A stretch of DNA of 64,000 bases. It comes from Limnohabitans radicicola. Lineage in GTDB: Bacteria > Pseudomonadota > Gammaproteobacteria > Burkholderiales > Burkholderiaceae_C. The translations under genes were made by a program, and so were the position numbers. The notes beneath the pieces are model-generated. The model was not told the origin of the DNA, did not search any database, and was given only the letters and a program-made list of their open reading frames with translations. Location of the stretch: contig NZ_JACYFT010000002.1 of NCBI RefSeq assembly GCF_014837235.1, positions 682,001 to 746,000 of the forward strand. Reading direction: 5' to 3'. Shown here in pieces: positions 9,791 through 18,122 of this stretch (positions are counted from its first letter, which is position 1; every line of letters starts with the position of its first letter).

Positions 9791-10286
9791 ATTGCACACT
9801 TGGCCCACGCACCAGGCGTACGCTCGCGCCAAGGTCGAGCTGGCCCAGATGCGCAGCGAGTCGCTCAACGCCCAGCGAATGCTCGAGTTCGCCCAATCGT
9901 TGCCTTCGCATCCTGTGCACCTGCTTGGACCTGATCGCGCGCTCTCTGATGCGCTTGATGTGGTGTATGCCCAGGCCAGCAACCACGGCATCAAGATCGC
10001 CCAGGTGATCGCCAGGGATGTGCCCATCACACAGCAGGTGTTTGCGACGCAAAGCCTGCGCAAAGAGGATGCGGCCACCAGCACCCTGAGCCAAAAGTTG
10101 CTGGTCAAGGCCACTTACATCGATCTGCTGGGGCTGCGCAGGTACTTGAAAGAGGTTCTGTCCGTTGACAAGGGCCTGGTCATTCATGACCTCTCGATCA
10201 AGGGCGACGCCGTCGAGTTGGGGCTGAGCATTCACTCAGCCCAGGCAGACAGCCCCACGAACACCCACATCAGTGGTGCGCGCTGA
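9735..10286 (+). CDS. pilP: PilP-like inner-membrane pilus protein
   Basis: This encodes 183 residues. ATG 9735 is preferred because it begins directly before a membrane anchor (LSACALLAFKLHTW), although it overlaps pilO by 56 bp; upstream in-frame codons are only a shadow of pilO. After the N-terminal helix come a coiled-coil-like segment and a small periplasmic alpha/beta domain. This resembles PilP of R64-type systems (and in outline the PilO/GspM class of assembly-platform proteins). Assignment rests on position between pilO and pilQ and on the architecture; sequence recognition is only moderate. Confidence 0.65.
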   Translation: MNALYKILSLSACALLAFKLHTWPTHQAYARAKVELAQMRSESLNAQRMLEFAQSLPSHPVHLLGPDRALSDALDVVYAQASNHGIKIAQVIARDVPITQQVFATQSLRKEDAATSTLSQKLLVKATYIDLLGLRRYLKEVLSVDKGLVIHDLSIKGDAVELGLSIHSAQADSPTNTHISGAR

Positions 10287-10305
10287 TCACAAAGATTGTT
10301 TTCCC

Positions 10306-12132
10306 ATGACTGCCTCAACAGCCCCAACAGCGATGACCACCGATCTGACCATGCCAGCAGCCTCTACGCCCCTGGTGCAGGCACTGGTTGATGCAGGCGT
10401 CACCCGCGCCCAGATTGAAATCACGCTGCAGCGACGCGCCCTGACTCACGAATCGCTGACCGACATCATGCGCCCCGGTCAGTATGGGTTTCTCACCCCA
10501 GAAAAGCTGGCCCGCGCGCAAGCGAGCACCGCTGCCCTCGACTACTTTGCACCGTCTGCCATCGAATCAATCGATGCCGCCTCCATCTCCCAGTCGCTTC
10601 GCGCTGCTGCAATCCTTATCGACCGCCAGGAAACGTTGCTACCCGTGGCCGTGCGGGGCCAGCGGCTAACACTGGCCTGCGCTGACCCCCAGCACGTCTT
10701 TCGTGCCACGGCACTGTACCCCGGCTACACCTTTGAGTTTGTGATCTGCTCGGAGCGCACCTTGCAGTCCATCTACAGGCGCTTTTACAGCCGCTCGGGC
10801 CAGCAAGCACTGCAGCAGTACGAGCTGCTCCAAAAAACCGCCCCCTCAGACCCCGACGCCGAAACTGCCCTGCGTGAATTCATCATGCGCGTCATTCGCC
10901 ACGGCTGCTACATCGGCGCAAGCGATATCGCATTCGCCCCAATGGCGGACGCAGCCGCAGGCGGTGGTGGCGTGGTCCGCTACAAGATTGGGGGGGTGGG
11001 CACCATCATGACGTATCTGCAAGGGGACATCTGGACGCGGGTGTGCACCTTTTTGATCAACACGGCAGGCGTCACAGAGCAAATTAAGACAGCGCCGGTG
11101 GACACCCGATTTGCCTGGACAGACAACGATCACCGCCAGCACCCGGACATCACCAAACGCTATGGGCTGCGCGTGGTGATGGCGCTGCGCTCCAAAAACG
11201 CGATTGCCTCAATGCTTTGCGTGATGCGAATTTTGGACCAGCAGGCCGACGCAGCCGAGCTCGACACACTGGATTTTGACGACGACACACGCGAGTACCT
11301 GCGCACCGTCACCAGCCGGGCCACAGGGCTGTTTTTGGTGACCGGCCCCACGGGTTCTGGCAAAACCACCACGCTGTATGCCTTGCTGCAGGAGATCGAC
11401 CCAGTGACGCGCTGGATTGACTCGATTGAGAATCCCATCGAATACCAGCGCGGTCTGTGGATGCAGATGCAAACCGACGCAGCAGCGGCTGCCGAAGGCG
11501 ACGGAGCCCACGCGCTGCTCAAGGCGCTGCTACGGGCGGCGCCCGATGTGCTGCTGTTTGGCGAGATCCGCAAGCAAGACAGTGCCACGGAACTTGTAGA
11601 CGCGGCCAACACCGGACACCTCGTTTTTTCAACGTTCCACACCAACAATGCCGCCCTGGCCATCTCTCGCATGCGCGGCTTTGGTCTGGACATGACAGCG
11701 GTGGCATCCTTGCTGCATGGCATCCAGGCCCAGCGCCTGGTGCGCTTGCTGTGCACGCATTGCGCCGTTCCTGACGACTCGGCAAAGACCCTGGACAGTT
11801 TGGCAAGGTGGGGCATTATTGAACGCCATGAGGACGGCTCGGGCACCTACCTCGGCCAGGCCTGCAAGACTCGGCGAGCAGTGGGCTGCGCCGAATGCGC
11901 ATACACCGGGTTCAAGGGCCGCAAGATGGTCTATGAGCTGCTCAAAATGACCCCCAAGGTGCGTGAGCTGATCGAGTCGAATGCCGCGCCGGCCCAGATT
12001 GCAGCCTGCATTCCTCGGGACCAGACCCTGGTGGGCAACGGCTTGCGCCTGGTCGCACGGGGCCTGACCGATTTTCGTGAAATCGAACGTCTGGACGGCG
12101 TCATGGATGCGGACACTGAGGGCGGCGCATGA
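10306..12132 (+). CDS. pilQ: PilQ, GspE-family pilus assembly ATPase
   Basis: This 608-residue cytoplasmic hexameric ATPase would power polymerisation of the thin pilus. It has a GspE N-terminal domain (about 50-150), Walker A GPTGSGKT near residue 347, an Asp box, Walker B with VLLFGEI near 414, a His box (STFHTN), and a zinc-binding Cys cluster with CTHC near 483 and CAEC near 528. A PilB/PilQ-type C-terminal region follows. ATG 10306 was chosen; GTG 10273 would overlap pilP. The stop overlaps the pilR start (ATGA at 12129). Confidence 0.9.
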   Translation: MTASTAPTAMTTDLTMPAASTPLVQALVDAGVTRAQIEITLQRRALTHESLTDIMRPGQYGFLTPEKLARAQASTAALDYFAPSAIESIDAASISQSLRAAAILIDRQETLLPVAVRGQRLTLACADPQHVFRATALYPGYTFEFVICSERTLQSIYRRFYSRSGQQALQQYELLQKTAPSDPDAETALREFIMRVIRHGCYIGASDIAFAPMADAAAGGGGVVRYKIGGVGTIMTYLQGDIWTRVCTFLINTAGVTEQIKTAPVDTRFAWTDNDHRQHPDITKRYGLRVVMALRSKNAIASMLCVMRILDQQADAAELDTLDFDDDTREYLRTVTSRATGLFLVTGPTGSGKTTTLYALLQEIDPVTRWIDSIENPIEYQRGLWMQMQTDAAAAAEGDGAHALLKALLRAAPDVLLFGEIRKQDSATELVDAANTGHLVFSTFHTNNAALAISRMRGFGLDMTAVASLLHGIQAQRLVRLLCTHCAVPDDSAKTLDSLARWGIIERHEDGSGTYLGQACKTRRAVGCAECAYTGFKGRKMVYELLKMTPKVRELIESNAAPAQIAACIPRDQTLVGNGLRLVARGLTDFREIERLDGVMDADTEGGA

Positions 12133-13349
12133 TCGAGCTGACCTACGCATTCACAGCCCTGCCAGCCAATGCCGGGCCTGCCACTCGGCGGGTGTCGGCC
12201 TTGGTCAAAGCCACTAGCCGCATAGCTGCTGCTGGCAAGATCCGCCGCATGGGGCTGACCAAGCCCCGCATCGAGTTGGCCTTGGGACAGACGCTGCAAG
12301 ACGGTGCGGGACTGCTGTCGCCTCCTAAAGACTTCGATTTGCGCGAGAAATCGCGTCTCTTTGACACCATCGGCAGACGGTTGCAGCGTGGCGGGGGCAT
12401 CATCCAAGCGCTGGAGTCTGCCGTGGACTACTTGAGCGATGGGCGCCTCAAATCGGCCGTAGCCCTGACCAACGCGCAGATCCAGCTGGGCCAGGATGTG
12501 GGACAAGCCATGCGAACGGCGGGCTTCAATGTGCGTGACTGCATGGTGATCCAGGCGCTGGGTGAATCGGGCGCCATGCACAAGGCGTTCACGGATTTGG
12601 CCGCCGATGCCAAAACCCGTCTGGCCAGGGCTCGGTCTTTGGAGTCGGCGCTGCGCATGCCCGCGATCATGCTGGTGGCCCTGTATTTGATGATTCCGGC
12701 ATTTCTTTTGGGTCTAGCCCCAAAAATCGCAGTCTTCTTTGCACGCCTGGACACCAAGTTTTCTTTGCCGGACTCTGTCACGGCCATCTACGCGCTCTCG
12801 GCCTGGGCCGTCAAAAACATCAGCGCATACGCAGTGCTTTGGACAGTGCTGGGGATTGCGGCGCTTGCACTGGCGCGCTCGTCGCTGTGGTCCAGCCTGG
12901 CCATGCGCATCGATTTTGTGCGCGATTTGGTGCAAAAGCGCGAGCATGCGGCGCTTTGGTCGGCTTACAGCGTGATGTATGCCGCAGGCATACCCCCCAT
13001 GGACGCACTCGATGTGCTGGCGGACACCACGACCTTGCCGCAGACGCGTCAGGCACTCACACGCATGGCCAAGCGCATCCGTGGTGGCGCAACAGAGGTG
13101 GCCGCCATCGCAGCGAGCACCCTACCTGAATTTGTCCTGAGCGGCTACAAGGCCGCCTCTGAAAGCGGATCGACGAGCGAGGGGCTGGCGATCTTTGCTT
13201 CGATGCTCGATGAGGACGCCCAAATCATGACCGAAAGAGCCAAAGCCGCCTTGGAAGTGGGCTCCATGGTCTTGATGGCCGCGATCGTGCTCCTGACCGG
13301 GTACATCGTCTACTACCCGATTGCAGGGCCAATGCTGCAGTCACTTTGA
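12129..13349 (+). CDS. pilR: PilR, GspF-family inner-membrane platform protein
   Basis: This encodes 406 residues with two GspF repeats. The first repeat is around residues 70-180 and ends in a hydrophobic pair of helices (PAIMLVALYLMIPAFLLGL, then a helix at about 235-250). The second repeat, around 260-375, is followed by a C-terminal membrane span (GSMVLMAAIVLLTGYIVYYP). GspF proteins are the polytopic base on which the pilus ATPase acts. The ATGA overlap with pilQ suggests stoichiometric coupling of ATPase and platform, as in other T4b pilus operons. Confidence 0.88.
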   Translation: MIELTYAFTALPANAGPATRRVSALVKATSRIAAAGKIRRMGLTKPRIELALGQTLQDGAGLLSPPKDFDLREKSRLFDTIGRRLQRGGGIIQALESAVDYLSDGRLKSAVALTNAQIQLGQDVGQAMRTAGFNVRDCMVIQALGESGAMHKAFTDLAADAKTRLARARSLESALRMPAIMLVALYLMIPAFLLGLAPKIAVFFARLDTKFSLPDSVTAIYALSAWAVKNISAYAVLWTVLGIAALALARSSLWSSLAMRIDFVRDLVQKREHAALWSAYSVMYAAGIPPMDALDVLADTTTLPQTRQALTRMAKRIRGGATEVAAIAASTLPEFVLSGYKAASESGSTSEGLAIFASMLDEDAQIMTERAKAALEVGSMVLMAAIVLLTGYIVYYPIAGPMLQSL

Positions 13350-13392
13350 TTTCGCCACCAACTCAACATTTCTTTCACAACAGGAGTTAACC

Positions 13393-14094
13393 ATGAAAGA
13401 CACGAACACGAACACCAACGACGGCACTAACAGTGTCGATCTGTCCGCCCAGAGCTCTCAGAGCGCTCTGGCGAACCCTGCGAACAGTCCGCAAGCCCAT
13501 CGCAAACTGGCCAAAGAAATTTGCCAGCGCGGCATGACCTTGATTGAAATCATGGTGGTGATTGCCGTTCTGGGCATTTTGGCGGGGGTATTCATGGCGA
13601 ATTACTCCGGCGACAAGTCCAAAGCTACACGCCTGCTGACCAACATGAAGACCCTCTCAGACGCGACCAACCGAGCCAAGATGGACATGGGTGGCATCCC
13701 CAACCGCCTGTCCGTGCTGTGGAACCGCACAGACGCCACCGCTGGGAACATGTTCAATGGCATTGCCGCCACAACGAGCTGGTCAGGCCCCTACATGGAG
13801 CGCCAGCCCGTGGACGCCTCCAACAACATCCAGGAGCAGGCGATCAGCGATGCCACCACCATCACGATTGCCCGCGAAGCGGCCAGCGCCACCAACGGCG
13901 GCAACTTCACCTGGGTGTACTACCTGCGCGCGACCAACGTCCCGAACGCCATCATCACCGAGTACATCAAATCTTGTGCCAATACCGATGTGGTGGCCAA
14001 TGCGACCTTTGCGAACGGCAAATGCCGCGCCACCCCAGGCACAGGCGCGACCGAAGTGGGCACGGTGGACTTCAAGATCGCCGACAGCCGCTAA
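13393..14094 (+). CDS. pilS: PilS, major type IVb prepilin with long leader
   Basis: This encodes 233 residues, with ATG 13393 preceded by CAGGAGTTAACC. The prepilin cleavage motif is QRG|MTLIEIMVVIAVLG with Gly47 before the cut, Met48 as the first mature residue and Glu52 at the +5 position. The mature N-terminal helix is long and hydrophobic. A leader of 47 residues and a mature protein of about 186 residues are type IVb traits. A Cys pair near the C-terminus probably closes a D-region disulfide. It would be the main subunit of the thin pilus. No prepilin peptidase gene is visible in the window, so processing may rely on the host enzyme or a gene outside. Confidence 0.88.
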   Translation: MKDTNTNTNDGTNSVDLSAQSSQSALANPANSPQAHRKLAKEICQRGMTLIEIMVVIAVLGILAGVFMANYSGDKSKATRLLTNMKTLSDATNRAKMDMGGIPNRLSVLWNRTDATAGNMFNGIAATTSWSGPYMERQPVDASNNIQEQAISDATTITIAREAASATNGGNFTWVYYLRATNVPNAIITEYIKSCANTDVVANATFANGKCRATPGTGATEVGTVDFKIADSR

Positions 14095-14099
14095 AGCCC

Positions 14100-14942
14100 A
14101 TGCACCATCTGCGCATCAACCAACGACAGGCTGCCCCTGCAGGTCAAAGGGGACAAGCGGCTGTGCTGGTATTGGTGATTTTTTTGACGGCCAGTGCCGC
14201 TCTGACGGCCGTGGGCACCACGTCCCACACCGATTCGGCGGGCCGCACCCAGATGATCACCGGTCAAATCAACGCCACCTTGGGCGAGCTCACACTCTGG
14301 TATGAGCGCACCGGATTTGCCAGTCTGGGGACGAGCACGCCCAACGAGAGCGCCCTGAGGGGTATGTTGTCGATGCGCCACCCGTCGCTGCGCATGGCCA
14401 TCTCAACCCCCATCGTGCGCTCGGGCTGCACCGGCGTCATGGACTGCGAGCCCAGCAGGCAAATCCTGGTGTGGTATCCGGCCACGAACCCTCAACCCAC
14501 AGCCAACCTGGTCAACGGATTGCCCATGTATGAGATCGGTGGGGATGCGCTGTGGCGGCTCTACGACGCCCGTGCGCTCACGCAGCAACGCATGGCCACT
14601 GGCTACCAGCAGATGCTGGCCGCTGGCCGTGCGATCACAGCCTGGGCAAGTGCGCAGCGCCAGGCTTCAGTCATGAGCACGGAGGTCAATTTTTTGCGCT
14701 CAAGCGCGTGCAGCAACTCTGGCCCCGCCTTGCCCTGCGTGGACACCTGGAGCCCCATGACAAGCATTGCGCAGGCCATGGCCGCTTCAGGGCTTTCTGT
14801 GCTCGATGTCACCGCGCCTTGGGGCGCGGTCGTGGAGATCAGCAACGCCTCTGGCGTGGCCTCTCAGGTATTGCCCTACAGCTTGGCCATGCGACTGCGC
14901 ACACCCTCAGGCGCCTACCTGACCTACAGCACAGGCCAGTGA
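14100..14942 (+). CDS. Pilin-like protein, additional pilus component
   Basis: This encodes 280 residues starting 5 bases after pilS. The N-terminus has a hydrophobic helix (QAAVLVLVIFLTASAALTAV) preceded by RGQ rather than a clean Gly-Phe/Met prepilin cut site, so processing by a prepilin peptidase is uncertain. The C-terminal half shares the phrase VLDVT.PWG with the PilV-like gene at 16143, so the two are probably distantly related. It sits between the major pilin and a PilT-type ATPase, overlapping the latter by one base. A minor pilin or pilus-associated role is inferred; the family is not recognised. Confidence 0.6.
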   Translation: MHHLRINQRQAAPAGQRGQAAVLVLVIFLTASAALTAVGTTSHTDSAGRTQMITGQINATLGELTLWYERTGFASLGTSTPNESALRGMLSMRHPSLRMAISTPIVRSGCTGVMDCEPSRQILVWYPATNPQPTANLVNGLPMYEIGGDALWRLYDARALTQQRMATGYQQMLAAGRAITAWASAQRQASVMSTEVNFLRSSACSNSGPALPCVDTWSPMTSIAQAMAASGLSVLDVTAPWGAVVEISNASGVASQVLPYSLAMRLRTPSGAYLTYSTGQ

Positions 14943-16141
14943 TGCACAGGCCAATGATTGAACACAGTATTGGAACGACCATGACCACGACTACGACCGA
15001 AACCTCGCCAGCACCAGTGAGTGCTGAGTCAACCGCCGTCGATCAGCCACTGCACGCCACAAGCCTGGCACAGCTGCTGGCTATGCACGGCTTGTCCGAC
15101 ATCCACCTGAGCCTTGGACGCAATGCCCCGGATGTCTGGGTTCGCCTGAGCGGGGTCATGCAGCGCGTGCACTCACCACAGGCCTGCGCACAGCTGCTTG
15201 AAAACACGCTGCAAGTGCTGCGCCTGTCCAGCGCAAGCGAGTTGCACACCCACCTCCAAAACTGCGGAGGGCAAGAGGATCTGGCGCTGAGCCTGGCGGG
15301 CGGCGAGCGGCTTCGCAACCACGTCTTTCTCGCATGCGACCAGATTGAACTGGCGCTGCGCTTGCTGCCCAGCCACGTGCCAGATGTGGACACTTTGGGT
15401 CTGCCAGCCACAGTGACCCCTCTGCTGTCTGCCTCCAGTGGCCTGATCTTCGTCTGCGGCGGCACCGGCTCCGGCAAGACGACCACCTTGGCCGCCCTCA
15501 TTGGCCACATCAACGCCAATCAGGCCGCCAACATCATCAGCCTGGAAGCCCCGATCGAGTACATCCACAAAGACCAACGCTCACGTATCCGCCAGCGCTC
15601 CATTGGACCGCACGGGGACTGCCACAGCTTCGCCCAAGGCGTTGTGGCCGCCATGCGCGAAGACCCGGATGTGATCCTGGTGGGCGAAGTCCGTGACCAG
15701 GCCACTATGCATGCTTGCCTGCAGGCGGCGCAAACGGGCCACCTGGTGCTGGCCACGCTGCACACCAACAGCGCACCCGAGACCATTGACCGCGCATTGG
15801 CTTTCTACCCCGAGGCCGAGCGTGATTTGGCGCGCTCGGTCCTCTCCAGCAGCTTGCGCGCCATTGTTGCGCAGCGCTTGCTGCCGCAAGCTGCTCAGCC
15901 CACGCAGCGTGTGCTCGCTTGCGAGGTGCTGCTGGTCAACCAGGGGATTCGGGCCAACATCGCAGCTGGCCAGATCACGCAAATTGCGCAGACCATGGAG
16001 ACCGGGCGAAGCATGGGTCAACAAACCCTCAATCACCACCTGTTTGAACTTGTGCAAAGCGGCCTGGTCACTCGCGAGGCCGCATTGACCGCCAGCCCCC
16101 GCGCTGACATGCTCAGCCGAGCCTTGGATGCACGGAGCTGA
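14942..16141 (+). CDS. PilT-like type IV pilus ATPase
   Basis: This encodes 399 residues from the ATG overlapping the previous stop; ATGs at 14954 and 14981 are also possible. Motifs: Walker A GGTGSGKT near residue 172, Asp box region, Walker B DPDVILVGEVRD near 240, His box TLHTNS, and the AIVAQRLL motif typical of PilT/PilU. It lacks the Cys cluster of PilQ. PilT proteins drive pilus retraction. R64-type thin-pilus operons have a single GspE-class ATPase, so a second, retraction-type ATPase inside the operon is unusual. The N-terminal 40 residues are Thr-rich and variable. Confidence 0.8.
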   Translation: MHRPMIEHSIGTTMTTTTTETSPAPVSAESTAVDQPLHATSLAQLLAMHGLSDIHLSLGRNAPDVWVRLSGVMQRVHSPQACAQLLENTLQVLRLSSASELHTHLQNCGGQEDLALSLAGGERLRNHVFLACDQIELALRLLPSHVPDVDTLGLPATVTPLLSASSGLIFVCGGTGSGKTTTLAALIGHINANQAANIISLEAPIEYIHKDQRSRIRQRSIGPHGDCHSFAQGVVAAMREDPDVILVGEVRDQATMHACLQAAQTGHLVLATLHTNSAPETIDRALAFYPEAERDLARSVLSSSLRAIVAQRLLPQAAQPTQRVLACEVLLVNQGIRANIAAGQITQIAQTMETGRSMGQQTLNHHLFELVQSGLVTREAALTASPRADMLSRALDARS

Positions 16142-16142
16142 C

Positions 16143-17168
16143 ATGAGTTTGCGCAGGCAATCCAACCCCAGGCGCAAGGAGTTCAGGCCCCCTTCGCTCC
16201 GGCCCTCCCGCCTGGAGCAACGTGGCTTCACCTTGGCCGAGATGATGGTGGCCGTGGCCTTGATGGGCCTCTTGATGATTCCACTGTCCAATATGCTCTC
16301 TCCGGCCCTGGATTTGCGAGCCAAAGTGGAAACGGACACCCGTCTGGAGCTGCTCAAGCAAGCTGCCGTGGGCGCATACAGAACCGAAATGGCCACGGTG
16401 GATGCACAGCCCTCGGCCATCATGGCGTTGCAAGCGGGCACCATGGCGCCTGTGGCGGCCAACGCCTCTGGCGCGTGCGCGAGCGCCGCTGCCACCTTTG
16501 CACCACTGGCTCGCTATCTGCAAATGAGCACCACCGATGCCTACAAAGACGGCTGGGGCCAGGGTCTGTGCGTGCTGATGACGACCCGCCAAACCGGTAC
16601 TCAGTCTGGGGTGAGCTATTGGTACCACAACTACGCTTTCGTCTCACCCGGGCGAGACGGTGCCATTGATACAGGCACCAGCCTGAGCGCCACTTCCTTG
16701 ACGCTCTCCGGTGACGACAAGGGGGCATTCATCGACGGCAGGTCCCTGGTGGCCGCCCAGGTCGAGGCCACGCTCGCGCAGGTCAAGCGTGCCAGCGATG
16801 CGGTGGCAGCCTACTTCAACGCCCGCTACCTCTCCAACTCGGATCGGGACACGGCCATCAATTACTTCGCCCGCACCAACCGCGCCGGGGTGAGCGCGGG
16901 GGAGTTTGACGGCACCGGTGCGCTGCCCAACACGGGCGGCGCCCCAGCGCTCATGACCAGCAATGGCATCTCTGATGTGCTGGGGCTGACTGTCCTGGAT
17001 GTGACTAACCCCTGGGGCGGCATCTTGCAGCTGGACAACAGCTCGGATGACGTGCGCACCCCAGAAAACACCACCGCAAGCCTGCGCTCACCGCCCTTTA
17101 CGGCCCGCATCACAACCACGCTGCCGGGCGGCGCAAGCATTACCCGCACCGCAGTCGGCGCGTATTAA
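16143..17168 (+). CDS. pilV: PilV-like minor pilin
   Basis: This encodes 341 residues starting just after the ATPase stop. The prepilin motif is QRG|FTLAEMMVAVALMGLLM with Gly28 before the cut and Glu at +5. A long helix and a large C-terminal domain follow, including the phrase TVLDVTNPWGGILQLDNS shared in part with the 14100 gene. In R64, PilV is the tip adhesin whose C-terminus is swapped by the shufflon. I see no inverted shufflon repeats or Rci-type recombinase beside this gene. The symbol reflects position and pilin class rather than a proven match. Confidence 0.7.
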   Translation: MSLRRQSNPRRKEFRPPSLRPSRLEQRGFTLAEMMVAVALMGLLMIPLSNMLSPALDLRAKVETDTRLELLKQAAVGAYRTEMATVDAQPSAIMALQAGTMAPVAANASGACASAAATFAPLARYLQMSTTDAYKDGWGQGLCVLMTTRQTGTQSGVSYWYHNYAFVSPGRDGAIDTGTSLSATSLTLSGDDKGAFIDGRSLVAAQVEATLAQVKRASDAVAAYFNARYLSNSDRDTAINYFARTNRAGVSAGEFDGTGALPNTGGAPALMTSNGISDVLGLTVLDVTNPWGGILQLDNSSDDVRTPENTTASLRSPPFTARITTTLPGGASITRTAVGAY

Positions 17169-17211
17169 CCCTCTCAAAGCTCATCCATTGCAATCTCACC
17201 AGGAGACCCCC

Positions 17212-18075
17212 ATGAACGCTTTTCCCCGCCCTGTCTTTGGATCACCGCCCACGACCAAAGCCCTGCTGGCCATCATTCTGATGGCAACTTCGGCTGCCCC
17301 TTGCGCCGCTCGAGGCGGCCCGGCCCCCATACCAGATGCGCCATCTGCCAGCTCAGCCTCATCGCCTGGCTTGGCCAAGGTCCAACCGAATCCTCCTTCA
17401 AAGCCCGAGGTTCGCTCAGATGCTGGCTCAGCCACAGTGCCAGCAAAGGCTGCAACAGCAGGGCAAACTGCCGATGATGACAAGGACATCAACCCATTCA
17501 CTGCCCAGCCCCTGAGCGAGGCCCAGTTGCGCCGCACCCTGGAGCGCGAAAAGCTGATCACCGCCATCGCCAGCGAAAAAACCAAGCAAACCCAAAGCTC
17601 CAGCGAACTGCAGGTGGCGCGGCTGCGCAATGCCGCAGAAAAATCCCGCTTCTCCAGCGAAGTCAAGATCCTCTCGCCCATCTCACCGAGCGCGCCCCTG
17701 CCGACACCAGGGTCTGTCCCAGGATCTGGACCATCACCCGCCAAGCGCACCGCAGCGGGAGCGCAGGCACAGCCGGGGTTCTTTGCCCCCACCCTGGCTG
17801 GCCACGCACAGCTTACGCACACACCAGAGACCTTCGCCCCCGCGCCACAAGGAGCCCGCGCAAGCCGCGCCGAGATCCGCTTTGCCGATGAAATCGTGGA
17901 GCTCAAACCGGCAGCGAGCTCTGCACCCAGCATCGTCGCCTCCGTGGACGCCCAGCGCGCCAGCACCGACAGCGCGCAGCCGCGCCCCATCAGCCCCATC
18001 GCCGTGCCTGCAGCAGCGCTGCCGCCCGTCCCGCAGACATTCCCGCTGGTGCCTGCCCCGCAGTCAACCCCTTGA
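17212..18075 (+). CDS. Exported Pro/Ala-rich protein in pilus operon
   Basis: This encodes 287 residues; ATG 17212 follows AGGAGACCCCC. A Sec signal peptide (LLAIILMATSAAPCAA) precedes a Pro/Ser/Ala-rich stretch. A charged helix-forming segment (about residues 100-150, EAQLRRTLEREKLITAI) is likely coiled coil, followed by more low-complexity sequence and a short beta-like segment (RAEIRFADEIVELK). The layout resembles periplasmic linker proteins of T4P systems, but the family is not recognised. It lies in the operon between the PilV-like gene and the Cys-repeat protein, so a pilus role is likely. Confidence 0.6.
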   Translation: MNAFPRPVFGSPPTTKALLAIILMATSAAPCAARGGPAPIPDAPSASSASSPGLAKVQPNPPSKPEVRSDAGSATVPAKAATAGQTADDDKDINPFTAQPLSEAQLRRTLEREKLITAIASEKTKQTQSSSELQVARLRNAAEKSRFSSEVKILSPISPSAPLPTPGSVPGSGPSPAKRTAAGAQAQPGFFAPTLAGHAQLTHTPETFAPAPQGARASRAEIRFADEIVELKPAASSAPSIVASVDAQRASTDSAQPRPISPIAVPAAALPPVPQTFPLVPAPQSTP

Positions 18076-18122
18076 CACGCCTTTGCCCCTTGACTGTCCC
18101 CGATTTCCGCCACGAGGTGCCT

